Assembly: GCA_050950645.1 (NCBI GenBank)
Contig: JBMNHZ010000016.1
Coordinates: forward strand, 71,826-135,825
Reading direction: 5' to 3'
Length of the DNA: 64,000 bases
Source: BRH-c25 sp012519325
GTDB taxonomy: Bacteria > Bacillota > Clostridia > Lutisporales > Lutisporaceae
This document shows positions 25,456-33,856 of this stretch, piece by piece. The stretch's first letter is position 1; every line of letters starts with the position of its first letter. A program made the translations under genes and the position numbers. Under the pieces are notes generated by a model, which saw only the letters and a program-made list of their open reading frames with translations, did not search any database and was not told where the DNA came from.

Positions 25456-26643
25456 TTAAAGCTTAGCCGCAAAACCTGCTCCGAACTGCACGCATCTGTT
25501 TATTGCATCCTTGTCCGGATTCCAGAGTTCTTTTATTCCGTCATTTACTACTTCAAACTTTGCAGCCTTTAGTTTCTCGTTAAGTATTGCCACTGATTCT
25601 CCGCTCCAGCCGTATGAGCCGAAGGCCGCAGCTTTTTTATTCCTGAAGCCCAATCCTTTCACCATATCCAGCATTCCGCCCACTGCGTGCATTATACTCT
25701 TGTTTACGGTGGAAGAACCGAACAATACTGCCTTGGACTTGAATATTTCCGTTATCACATCGTTTTTATCAGAATGAGCTGCATTAAACAGCTTTACTGC
25801 AACATCCTCATCAACCGACCTGATTCCTTTGGCTATAGCTTCAGCCATCCTTCTTGTGCCGTTCCACATTGTATCATATACTATTACAATTTGATTTTCC
25901 TGATAGTCCTTTGCCCAATCCATGTATTTCTGAATTATCTGGACCGGATTATCCCTCCAGATTATCCCGTGGCTGGGGGCAATTATGTTCACCGGTAAAT
26001 TGAAGCTTAAAACCTCTTCGATTTTCTTGGTGACAAAGGTGCTGAAGGGTGTCAATATGTTAGCATAGTATTTTATTGCTTCCTGATACAACTCAGCATT
26101 ATCTACCAGATCATTGTACATCAGCTCCGAGGCATAATGCTGCCCGAAAGCGTCGTTGCTGAACAGTATGCTTTCACCTGACATGTATGTAAACATGCTG
26201 TCCGGCCAGTGAAGCATCCTGGCTTCAACAAAAGTAAGCTTACTATCACCTATATCAAGGGTATCTCCGGTTTTTACCGTTACAAAGTTCCAGTCCTCGT
26301 GATAATGGGCTTTTAATATCTTGGCTCCGTTGGCTGTGCAATAAACAGGTGTATTCGGTATTTCCGCAAGCAGTAGCGGCAGTGCTCCGCTGTGGTCCAC
26401 TTCGCTGTGATTTGCAATTATGTAGTCAATTTTATTAAGGTCTATCTCCTTTTTGAGATTTTCGACAAATTCCTTGGCAAAAGGTGCCCATACAGTGTCA
26501 ATAAGTACATTTTTCTTGTCCTTTATCAGATATGAGTTATATGAAGAACCTCTGTGAGTTGAATACTCATCCCCGTGAAATCTTCTTAACTCCCAGTCAA
26601 TTTTCCCTACCCAGGTTACTTTATCAGTCATTTTAAAACCCAT
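25456..26643 (-). CDS. Flavodiiron protein (FprA family)
   Basis: 395-residue NO/O2 reductase of anaerobes. The metallo-beta-lactamase-like domain (~1-250) has the diiron ligands in NHSEVDHSG, a downstream His near MLHWPDSMF, and SNDAFGQHY and PSHGIIWR. The flavodoxin domain (~255-395) binds FMN with VYDTMWNGTRRMA and GSSTVNKS. It detoxifies O2 to water or NO to N2O using rubredoxin or F420-type donors. GGAAGG lies seven bases from the ATG. A Crp/Fnr regulator with an N-terminal cysteine cluster is encoded immediately upstream. Confidence 0.95.
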   Translation of the reverse strand: MGFKMTDKVTWVGKIDWELRRFHGDEYSTHRGSSYNSYLIKDKKNVLIDTVWAPFAKEFVENLKKEIDLNKIDYIIANHSEVDHSGALPLLLAEIPNTPVYCTANGAKILKAHYHEDWNFVTVKTGDTLDIGDSKLTFVEARMLHWPDSMFTYMSGESILFSNDAFGQHYASELMYNDLVDNAELYQEAIKYYANILTPFSTFVTKKIEEVLSFNLPVNIIAPSHGIIWRDNPVQIIQKYMDWAKDYQENQIVIVYDTMWNGTRRMAEAIAKGIRSVDEDVAVKLFNAAHSDKNDVITEIFKSKAVLFGSSTVNKSIMHAVGGMLDMVKGLGFRNKKAAAFGSYGWSGESVAILNEKLKAAKFEVVNDGIKELWNPDKDAINRCVQFGAGFAAKL

Positions 26644-26720
26644 TTAAATTCCTTCCTTTGTTATATATTAATTATATCATATTTAAAAAATACTTTTTAA
26701 CAATAATAGTTATTATTTGT

Positions 26721-27413
26721 TTAATTTATTTCAATAAGGCCTTTCTTATTCAATATAATAATCCGTCTGTGTCCTATAAGCTTTATTAATCCCATATCCT
26801 GAAAGCTTGACAGCTTTCTGCTTAAAGTTTCCTGGCTCATTCCCATGTATGAAGCAAAATCCCCCTTGCTCATTTTCAGATTTACTTCACCTTTATCATT
26901 TGCCATTGCCAATAAATTATCTGCCAGTCTTTTTTCTACCCCGTAAAGATTAATATTTTCTATCAGGTTTTCAGCTCTTTCCAGCCTTTTGCTAAGCTCC
27001 TCCATTACTTTAAATGCTATAACCGGGTGCTTCTGCATAATAGCTTTGATTTTTCCTCCGGCTATTATACATACTATAGTCTTTTCAAGGGCTTCCCCGT
27101 TATCCAGCCTGGGATTGGCACTGAAAAGGGAAAGCTCCCCCATAAAATCCCCGGGTCCCAGTACCCGTATTACCTGTTCCTTCCCCGAATCAGACAGCCT
27201 GAATATCTTAACTTTTCCAGTGTGAATTACCTGCAGCTTTTCACCCTTATCTCCCGCCATATATATCATTTCGCCTTTTTCATAGGTTTTCTGCGAGGTT
27301 ATTCCGGCTATTTCCTGCATTTCATCCCGGCTCAGGCTGTTGAATATCGGGACCTTTTCAATACAAGTCCTTCCATTCTCCATATGACATTGACAGCTGA
27401 AGCCACAGCCCAT
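26721..27413 (-). CDS. Crp/Fnr regulator with N-terminal cysteine cluster
   Basis: 230 residues: a cyclic-nucleotide-binding-like beta barrel (~20-125, with PGDFMGELSLF), a dimer helix (~130-160) and a winged helix-turn-helix (~175-225, SKGDFASYMGMSQETLSRKLSSFQDMGLI). The first 17 residues contain Cys3, Cys7, Cys9 and Cys17 (CGFSCQC...C), which could bind an Fe-S cluster or sense thiol oxidation as in FNR-like proteins; that is inference. It lies directly upstream of and co-directional with the flavodiiron gene, its probable target. Confidence 0.85.
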   Translation of the reverse strand: MGCGFSCQCHMENGRTCIEKVPIFNSLSRDEMQEIAGITSQKTYEKGEMIYMAGDKGEKLQVIHTGKVKIFRLSDSGKEQVIRVLGPGDFMGELSLFSANPRLDNGEALEKTIVCIIAGGKIKAIMQKHPVIAFKVMEELSKRLERAENLIENINLYGVEKRLADNLLAMANDKGEVNLKMSKGDFASYMGMSQETLSRKLSSFQDMGLIKLIGHRRIIILNKKGLIEIN

Positions 27414-27503
27414 TTACAATACCCCCCTCTCAATAGGCCAGTAATCTGGCTGTATTGATTACAATATCCGGCAGGCTTTGGCCTGCGTCAAAATTTTTAG
27501 AAG

Positions 27504-28391
27504 CTATCTGCTTTTTGCAGACCCCAACCCGAAAAATCCTCCGACAGTCCCCAGCGCAGCACTCAGGAATATAATCAGCATAACAAGATTGAAAGTCAGG
27601 TTTTCCCTGGGTGGAAGCGGAATAAAGGTTAGGGGGCCGGCTGTCTGCATATATACAAACTTCAATAAATATGCTGCCAAAACCGAGGCCATGACACCAC
27701 CTCCCAGAGTCAGCAGCAGTCCTGCCAGCATGAATGGGAATCCGATAAAAGCCTCCGGTGCTCCCATCAGCCTTAAGGTATTTATCTGTTCCCTGCTGTC
27801 GTATATTCCCATTCTTATAATGTGAGATATTATTACTGTTGTAGATATTCCTGCCACAGTTATAATCAGGTACCCAAATACTTTTATTATACGTGAAATT
27901 CCAAGGATGCGTTCCAGCACCTCCCTGTTATCCCTCACATGCTCAATACCTGTCATCATATCCAATTCTTCCAGTATCGGGCCAATTTCCTCTATTTGAA
28001 TCTTCACTTCAATGAAGGGGCTAAAAGGGTTATCCTCGAAATATTTCAGGACATGGGCTTCCTTCCCAAGAATTTTTTCCATTCTGCTGTAAGCTTCATC
28101 TTTACTAACCAGTTTTGCTTCGCGCACTCCGGCAATGCTTCCGATCCCTTCAGCAAGTTTGACGGCATCTGCAGTATCGGTGCCTTCACTGAAATATACA
28201 CTTATTTCAGCCTCTTCTTGTATCACGGAAACAATCTGATTGCTTATCCACCAGCCCGAAATCGACATGGCAAGTATGAAAAAAATGAATCCTATGCTGA
28301 GAAAAGAAAAAATATTTGACATTAGATTCAGCCGCATAATTGTTTTTGTTTCTTTAATAAAATAACCGAAATTATATAAAATATGCCTCAT
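27504..28391 (-). CDS. ftsX: Cell-division ABC permease FtsX
   Basis: 295 residues with the FtsX topology: a cytoplasmic N-terminus, TM1 (~24-46), a large extracellular loop (~50-165) and three C-terminal helices. The loop starts IQEEAEISVYFSEGTDTADAVKLAE, typical of the family. With FtsE it transmits ATP hydrolysis through the membrane to activate a peptidoglycan hydrolase. Located 14 bp after ftsE. Confidence 0.93.
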   Translation of the reverse strand: MRHILYNFGYFIKETKTIMRLNLMSNIFSFLSIGFIFFILAMSISGWWISNQIVSVIQEEAEISVYFSEGTDTADAVKLAEGIGSIAGVREAKLVSKDEAYSRMEKILGKEAHVLKYFEDNPFSPFIEVKIQIEEIGPILEELDMMTGIEHVRDNREVLERILGISRIIKVFGYLIITVAGISTTVIISHIIRMGIYDSREQINTLRLMGAPEAFIGFPFMLAGLLLTLGGGVMASVLAAYLLKFVYMQTAGPLTFIPLPPRENLTFNLVMLIIFLSAALGTVGGFFGLGSAKSR

Positions 28392-28405
28392 CTGAATTCC
28401 TCCGA

Positions 28406-29065
28406 CTATTCCTGGCTCATAGTTCCATTATTGATACGGATATGCCTGGCATGCTCTTCATCTTCTATCAAATGGGTTGCATGGGTGGTGACGATTACAG
28501 CCCTATTGGCGTTCCCGAAGGATTTCAGCAGTTCCAATATGTTTACTGCATTATCCTTGTCCAGATTGCCTGTAGGCTCATCTGCTATTATCAAAGCTGG
28601 TTCTCTTGCTACTGCCCGGGCAATAGCTACCCTCTGACATTCTCCCCAGGACATATGTTCCACCAATGAAAGCATTTTTTGCTCCAAGCCCACCTTTTCC
28701 AACGCATGCCTGGCATTTTCCCTTATAAGGCCGGGAGTTGTATCCAGAAACCTCATCCCCAGCATAACATTTTCCAAAGCGGTTCTCCCTTTAATCAGCC
28801 TGAAGTCCTGAAAAACCGGCCCGATCATTCTGCGCAGGCTCCTGATCCCTGATGCTTGTCCCTTGGATATATGATGCCCCAGTACATTCAAGGAACCTGC
28901 CGTAGGAAATTCTACCCCCATGAAAAGCTTCAGCAGGCTGGTCTTGCCGGAACCACTGGGACCAGTTATATACACTAATTCACCCGGTTCAATTGTGAGC
29001 TCGATATTTTTAAGAGCCATGGTACCATTCTGATATTTTAAACATACTCCCCTTGCTTCTATCAT
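28406..29065 (-). CDS. ftsE: Cell-division ATP-binding protein FtsE
   Basis: About 219 residues. Walker A GPSGSGKTS, signature MSWGECQRVAIARAVAREP (SWGE in place of the usual LSGGE), Walker B ALIIADEPTGNLD and H-loop TTHATHL. The start ATG at 29063-29065 follows GGAGGG by six bases; a longer frame is open upstream. The non-canonical signature may matter for ATPase activity. Middle gene of a coiled coil-ftsE-ftsX operon. Confidence 0.92.
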   Translation of the reverse strand: MIEARGVCLKYQNGTMALKNIELTIEPGELVYITGPSGSGKTSLLKLFMGVEFPTAGSLNVLGHHISKGQASGIRSLRRMIGPVFQDFRLIKGRTALENVMLGMRFLDTTPGLIRENARHALEKVGLEQKMLSLVEHMSWGECQRVAIARAVAREPALIIADEPTGNLDKDNAVNILELLKSFGNANRAVIVTTHATHLIEDEEHARHIRINNGTMSQE

Positions 29066-29134
29066 AACTTCCCTCCATATCAGAAAATGCGTCGACAAGC
29101 ATCCTGAGCATTCTCCTTCATATACAGTAACAAA

Positions 29135-30247
29135 TCAAAATCTATGAATCATCTCTATATATCCCTCTTTGATATTTACAGCGTGTATATTGTTTCCTGC
29201 CAGCAGCGGCTTAAGATTCAGCATCATGCCTTCCTCTCCGAATAATTCCTTCAAGGTTCCCGCCTCTAAAGCCATTCCGAAAAAGCTGCCCTCCTGTGCC
29301 TGAAACTTAAGTATATGGCCTTCCTGAATATTAAAGATTCCATTCAATATTAGGTTCTTTCCAGGTATTCTTATTTCAACCGAATCCGGATGAAACGCAA
29401 AAATCATATCCTCAAGCCTTGGATTCCCTGCAATAACTTTATTAATGGTGTTATCGTCGATAGTCCCCTTTACCTCAAAAAGGGAAAAGCTTATTTTCAA
29501 TGCATCAACGGGTAAGCCGCCCTCTTCAATCATACGTGAGAATTCCTCTGCCGTCTCCGACAGCAAAGGTTTAAGCTCACTCCAAACCTTCTCCAGATCG
29601 TACAAGTATTCCTGGTAGTACGCCTTTTCCCCCTTAAGAGATGCCAGGTATTCTTCCTTTTCCGTCTTCAGCTTTGCTTTATCGTTTAATACCTTTCTTG
29701 ATGACTCCTGCTTTTCATTTAACAGTGCAAGCTTTGCAGAAAGCTCTGATTTCTCCTCTACCAGTTTTTTACCGCTTGTCTCAAGCTGTTCTAAAAGCAT
29801 TTCCGTATTGCGGGCAAGATCCCGGAGTATATTTATCCTCTGCAGAAAAGTACTAAGGCTATCAGAATCAAGAATAATTTCCAGAAAGGATCCGGAGCCC
29901 ATCCTCTGATAGCTCTTCAAAACCTGCTTCAGGCTCTCCTTTTTCTTTTCATAAACAAGCTCTTCCTGTGCTATTGCTTTTTCCAAATCTTCTATTTCTT
30001 TTCTGATTGCTTCCGTTTCACGGGCAAGCTCCCTTTCAGCCTTTTCCATTAACTCAATCTCCTGAGTAAGGATGAACAGATTCTGCAGAATCTCCTTTTC
30101 TTCTTCGGAAATTGCCGAAAGCTTTTCCTTAACTTCAGAAAAAAGATCCTGCTTCCCAACCGCCGCATTTACAGAAAACAATGTTAATGCCAATACCACT
30201 GCAATACTTGAAATTACTATCGATTTTACTCTGTTCAGTTTCAACAT
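29135..30247 (-). CDS. Secreted coiled-coil protein, candidate FtsEX partner
   Basis: About 370 residues. A signal peptide (IVISSIAVVLALTLFSVNAA) is followed by a long coiled coil (~30-240, Glu/Lys/Leu-rich) and a ~125-residue C-terminal domain I do not recognise. The N-terminal part resembles CwlO/PcsB/EnvC, the extracellular partners of FtsEX (SYQRMGSGSFLEIILDSDSLSTFLQRI), but no NlpC/P60, CHAP or LytM enzyme domain follows. An EnvC-like activator role is inferred from its place directly before ftsE. The ATG at 30245-30247 lies seven bases from GGGAG; the longer open frame upstream is translated REP DNA. Confidence 0.85.
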   Translation of the reverse strand: MLKLNRVKSIVISSIAVVLALTLFSVNAAVGKQDLFSEVKEKLSAISEEEKEILQNLFILTQEIELMEKAERELARETEAIRKEIEDLEKAIAQEELVYEKKKESLKQVLKSYQRMGSGSFLEIILDSDSLSTFLQRINILRDLARNTEMLLEQLETSGKKLVEEKSELSAKLALLNEKQESSRKVLNDKAKLKTEKEEYLASLKGEKAYYQEYLYDLEKVWSELKPLLSETAEEFSRMIEEGGLPVDALKISFSLFEVKGTIDDNTINKVIAGNPRLEDMIFAFHPDSVEIRIPGKNLILNGIFNIQEGHILKFQAQEGSFFGMALEAGTLKELFGEEGMMLNLKPLLAGNNIHAVNIKEGYIEMIHRF

Positions 30248-30330
30248 GTATCCACTCCCTGTATCAGCTACATTATATTTTATCAGATTATTATACATTA
30301 GGGAATCCAAGTTAATGCACAATAGAAAAA

Positions 30331-30450
30331 AGGACACGGGGAAAGGACACGGGGACGTTTCCCCAAGGACACGGGGACGTTTCCCCTGTCTCACTGAAAG
30401 CGAGACACGCGAAACGTCCCCGTGTCCTTCTTCTTCCCCGTGTCCTTCTT
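30331..30450. repeat. REP-like palindromic element, copy A
   Basis: Built of repeated GGACACGGGG units: two left arms ending ...GGGGACGTTTCCCC, an inner stem TGTCTC/GAGACA and right arms GAAACGTCCCC / GTGTCC. Copy B at 48012-48132 has the same core in the same orientation. GC-rich against the AT-rich background. It lies between the MerR gene stop and the coiled-coil gene promoter. Similar elements in Firmicutes have been linked to REP-associated (RAYT/Y1) transposases; none is in the window. Confidence 0.8.
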
Positions 30451-31215
30451 TTACTTTTTCATACCTGTATAAATAAGAATTGCATCCCTCAGAAATTCTG
30501 CCGTACCTGGCTGTTCTTTGTCATAGTATTCTTTGAATCTCTCATCCTTTACGTACATCTGTGCAATCCCTGCATGAGCTTCCTTCGAATAGCTGTCCCA
30601 GTAGAAGGTCAGCCACTGTCTGTGCAGATCTGCGGCCTTTTGCGCCTGCTTACCGGCCGGATCACCTGTCTTGAAAGCTTCTGCTAAAGTTGAAAGATAT
30701 TCTTCGCTCAGCTTTGTGACTGCATCATATTCTTCCTGGGTCATGTTCTTTACTTTATTATAGGATTTTTCCACTTCATACTCTCCATACTTCTCTCGAA
30801 TTTCCTTACCATACTTCTTTTCATTATCATCCAGCAGCTTTTGCTTAAAGCCCTCAAATTTTTCTTTGTCTGTCATTTTAATTCTCCCTTCTGTTAACGC
30901 TATGGTTTTTTCCACATTTGCTATCAGCAGATCTATCTGCTCTCTTTTTTCAAGGAGCTTTTTGTGATGCTCACGCAATGCTTTAACTCCGTCAAAAGAA
31001 GGTGCCGTCACTATTTCTCTTATTCTATTCAGGCTCACTCCCAGCTCTCTATAGAAAAGAATCTGCTGAAGCCTGTCAACTTCCTTCTGCCCGTATATTC
31101 GATATCCCGATGAATTGATTCTGGCCGGCTTAAGAATTCCAATCTCATCATAGTATCTCAGGGTTCTCGTGCTGACACCTGCAAGCTTTCCCAGCTTCTG
31201 TACCGTGTATTCCAT
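30451..31215 (-). CDS. MerR-family regulator with TipAS domain
   Basis: 254 residues. The N-terminal MerR winged helix (YTVQKLGKLAGVSTRTLRYYDEIGILKPARINSSGYRIYG) is followed by the dimer coiled coil (~75-115) and a C-terminal TipAS-like ligand-binding domain (~130-250) with AADLHRQWLTFYWDSYSKEAHAGIAQMY. TipA/Mta/SkgA relatives bind hydrophobic drugs or peptides and activate their own and efflux genes. AAGGTGGTGA precedes the ATG. A MerR-type promoter with 19-bp spacing lies just upstream. Confidence 0.92.
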   Translation of the reverse strand: MEYTVQKLGKLAGVSTRTLRYYDEIGILKPARINSSGYRIYGQKEVDRLQQILFYRELGVSLNRIREIVTAPSFDGVKALREHHKKLLEKREQIDLLIANVEKTIALTEGRIKMTDKEKFEGFKQKLLDDNEKKYGKEIREKYGEYEVEKSYNKVKNMTQEEYDAVTKLSEEYLSTLAEAFKTGDPAGKQAQKAADLHRQWLTFYWDSYSKEAHAGIAQMYVKDERFKEYYDKEQPGTAEFLRDAILIYTGMKK

Positions 31216-31244
31216 GCTTTCACCACCTTGAGTCCGTTAAGACT

Positions 31245-31275
31245 ACTATACACCTTTACGTAACGTCAATGTCAA
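31245..31275 (-). promoter_or_regulatory. MerR-type promoter (19-bp spacer)
   Basis: Minus-strand TTGACA (31270-31275) and TATAGT (31245-31250) are separated by 19 bp, the stretched spacing bound by MerR activators. The spacer holds the dyad-like TTGACGTTACGTAA, similar to operators of TipA/Mta-type regulators. Autoregulation is the simple reading. Confidence 0.7.
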
Positions 31276-31282
31276 CAGAAGT

Positions 31283-33241
31283 TTAGAATTTTTTCTTTAT
31301 CACCTTTTCAATAAAAATTCGCACAATTTCAGGATCAAACTGTGTGCCGGCATTTTTCTCCAGTTCCTCAACAGCCTCACTTTCAGACATAGAACGCCGA
31401 TATGCTCTCTCACTTGTCATAGTATCATAGGCACCTGCTACTGCTATTATTCTTGACTGCAGCGGTATATCCTCTCCTCTTAATCCCCTCGGATAGCCCT
31501 CTCCATCCCATCTTTCATGATGTGCGAGTATGAATTCCGCTAATTCTGCCATATCGCTAACCGAGCTTAAGATCCTGTATCCAATCTCCGGATGGCGCTT
31601 GACTTCATTCCATTCTTTTTTTGTAAGTCCACCCGGCTTACTCAGAATTTCTTTATCAATAGCAATCTTTCCGATATCATGAAGCAAGCCTAATGTCTCA
31701 AGCTCATTCAGTTCGGCTTGATTCATGCCCATAGCAGCACCGATGGCTTTGCATAAGGCACTTACACCCTTTGAATGCTGTTCTTCTTCACTGTTGTTTT
31801 CATAAAATGAGCTGATGATTGCCTTTATTCTCTTTCCTCTGATATTTCTGCTTTCAAATAATTTATTCTTGTACATGTGATCCTCTGCATTTTTCAATAT
31901 GTCATTTATATCCTGATCGGTACTATACTTTGTATCCAATCCAAAAGATATCGAAAGTTCTATAGATTTCAACCGAATGTTTGAAATGGAAGCTTTTATT
32001 CTTTCTATTATCCTATTTGCTTCCTCCATATCAGTCTTCGGCAGTAAAATAACAAACTCATCTCCTCCTGTTCTGGCTATTATCTCGTCCTCCCTCAGTT
32101 CCTTCCTGATTGCTTCCGCTGCTTTAACCAGCAGCCTGTCCCCCTCAGTATGACCGAATGCATCGTTAAAAAGCTTCAATCCGTTGACATCTGCCATAAT
32201 AAGAGAAATCGGCAGATTTCTTTTCGTATCCAGCCGTCTTAATTCTTCCTCGAAATATCTTCTATTATAAAGACCTGTTAGCTGATCATGATAGTTTATA
32301 TACAATATTTCTTTTTCGGCTCTTTTCCTCTGGGATATATCGGTATATATTCCATAACCGCCAATAATTTTATCATTTAAAACAATTGCGACACCTTTTA
32401 CACTTACATCTCTGGGCTTCCCATCGGAGCCTAGACGAACAGATTCCTCAACACAGGCAATATTGCCGCTGAGTACTGCTTGCGTTAACTCTCTTGCTTC
32501 ACTAAATTTCTCACCCGGGGCTACTACGCTGTCTACTTCCTTTCCATATATTTCATCAATTGTATATCCGAACAATTCCGTAAATTTCTCGTTTATGTCA
32601 ATTATCTCATGATTCTGGTCAAATCGGACAATGGCATCGGAAGAATTTCTAAATAATGCTTCATAACTCAATTTCTGCATCAGAATAATCTCATCTGCCT
32701 GCTTTTTCCGTGTAATATCCGAGAAAATAATTGCAAGCTTGTTCTCTTCCGATTCATAAATATTTACCGAAAAATACTTCTCTAATTCCTTGATAAATAT
32801 TTCACAATTGACAGGTTCTCCTTTGCTAACAACCTCATTCAAGGCATCTGCAGTTTCAACTGCGGTGTAGGGAAGCAATTCAAAAATTGATTTATTGAAA
32901 GACTCTTCTCTCTTAATTCCGGTAATGGCTTCAGCCGCCTTATTAGAATCAATAAGACGATAATCTGTCTGATTTCCATTCTTATCGTACATTATCTCAA
33001 AAAATGCAAAGCCCTCCTGCATCCTTTGAATTATACTATGATAATTGTTTGTGCTGTTTTCTGTACCATTCACAGCCCATCCCTGTTTTTTGACCACTCT
33101 GTAATATATAATAGCAATAACATTCAGCACCAAAAGTACAAGGAAAAAATAAAACGCTGATTCCCGATTGTTCTCAGACCATGCTATAACTGCATTACTA
33201 CCTTTTATATACGATAGAAAAGCGTCTGCTGCTTCTTTCAT
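31283..33241 (-). CDS. PAS-PAS-GGDEF-HD-GYP signalling protein
   Basis: About 652 residues. One membrane helix (~28-48), two PAS domains (~65-175 and ~185-310), a GGDEF domain (~315-475: DQLTGLYNRRYFEEEL, RTGGDEFVILLP) and an HD-GYP phosphodiesterase (~480-650: LLHDIGKIAID, HPEIGYRIL, HHERWDGEGYPRGLRGEDIP). Both catalytic signatures look intact, so it may both make and degrade c-di-GMP. Start ATG 33239-33241 behind GAGGTG; the frame is open for another 111 nt. It is transcribed alone. Confidence 0.92.
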   Translation of the reverse strand: MKEAADAFLSYIKGSNAVIAWSENNRESAFYFFLVLLVLNVIAIIYYRVVKKQGWAVNGTENSTNNYHSIIQRMQEGFAFFEIMYDKNGNQTDYRLIDSNKAAEAITGIKREESFNKSIFELLPYTAVETADALNEVVSKGEPVNCEIFIKELEKYFSVNIYESEENKLAIIFSDITRKKQADEIILMQKLSYEALFRNSSDAIVRFDQNHEIIDINEKFTELFGYTIDEIYGKEVDSVVAPGEKFSEARELTQAVLSGNIACVEESVRLGSDGKPRDVSVKGVAIVLNDKIIGGYGIYTDISQRKRAEKEILYINYHDQLTGLYNRRYFEEELRRLDTKRNLPISLIMADVNGLKLFNDAFGHTEGDRLLVKAAEAIRKELREDEIIARTGGDEFVILLPKTDMEEANRIIERIKASISNIRLKSIELSISFGLDTKYSTDQDINDILKNAEDHMYKNKLFESRNIRGKRIKAIISSFYENNSEEEQHSKGVSALCKAIGAAMGMNQAELNELETLGLLHDIGKIAIDKEILSKPGGLTKKEWNEVKRHPEIGYRILSSVSDMAELAEFILAHHERWDGEGYPRGLRGEDIPLQSRIIAVAGAYDTMTSERAYRRSMSESEAVEELEKNAGTQFDPEIVRIFIEKVIKKKF

Positions 33242-33434
33242 AAAGCCCACCTCTATAAAACAAATAATAGCATTAGTAATAAGATGTGGTTTCCTGGTCC
33301 TATATTCTGCACAAGTGTAGACCTTTAGTCTTAGTCTTGTTGTATTCGACAATTCAATATATTCTTCCTCTTTTTTGCTGAAAATCTGATTGCAAAATAT
33401 ATTTTATCCGCTTCCTCCAAATCAAAATTTATCG

Positions 33435-33463
33435 TTGACATATATGTGACTTGAAGTTATAAT
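33435..33463 (+). promoter_or_regulatory. Sigma-A promoter of the T-box transcript
   Basis: TTGACA (33435-33440) and TATAAT (33458-33463), 17 bp apart, both perfect consensus. Transcription should start near 33470, at the 5' edge of the T-box leader. Confidence 0.85.
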
Positions 33464-33469
33464 GTGAAT

Positions 33470-33760
33470 AATATTAAAAGCTATGACTGAGAAGAAGTAA
33501 GAATGACATATTCCTTACAGAGAGCTGCCGTTTGGTGAGAGGAGCAAGGAAAAGCATTCCGAATACATCTCAAGAGCTGCTCATTGAAAGGGTATATCCC
33601 AAGTAGACTGATGCCGGGGGCCTGCACCCGTTACAGTGCTAAAGTATAACTGCGTTAAAACGCAAGTACTTGATAAGGTTGGTACCGTGAGGTATCAATA
33701 AAAAAAGGTGGTAACACGGATATAATCCCGTCCTTTGATTTCAAAGGACGGGATTTTTTA
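33470..33760 (+). promoter_or_regulatory. T-box riboswitch, probable tyrosine specifier
   Basis: Stem I shows AGTAA, the AGAGAG and GGTGAGAG distal motifs, and GAATG pairing with CATTC; directly after CATTC the specifier loop reads cGAATACAtc, giving codon UAC (Tyr) in the usual GAA-NNN-A setting. The T-box bulge GGTGGTAACACGG (33706-33718) precedes a strong terminator whose arms are ATCCCGTCCTTTG and CAAAGGACGGGAT (33725-33754) followed by TTTTT. Uncharged tRNA would favour the antiterminator and expression of the lyase gene behind it. The class is certain; the specifier reading is manual. Confidence 0.9.
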
Positions 33761-33856
33761 CTTTTGCGAGGGGGTGGTTTCATGGATCCTGACTATTATT
33801 ATAGAAATAATAAAAATTTATTAAAAACAGATTTTAAAAATGAAGGAGAAATTGAA

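Noticed and set aside
30250..30394. N-terminal extension of the coiled-coil FtsEX partner reading through the REP element
   Set aside because: The extension is translated REP palindrome with no signal peptide or ribosome site; the ATG at 30245-30247 has GGGAG and a clear signal sequence.
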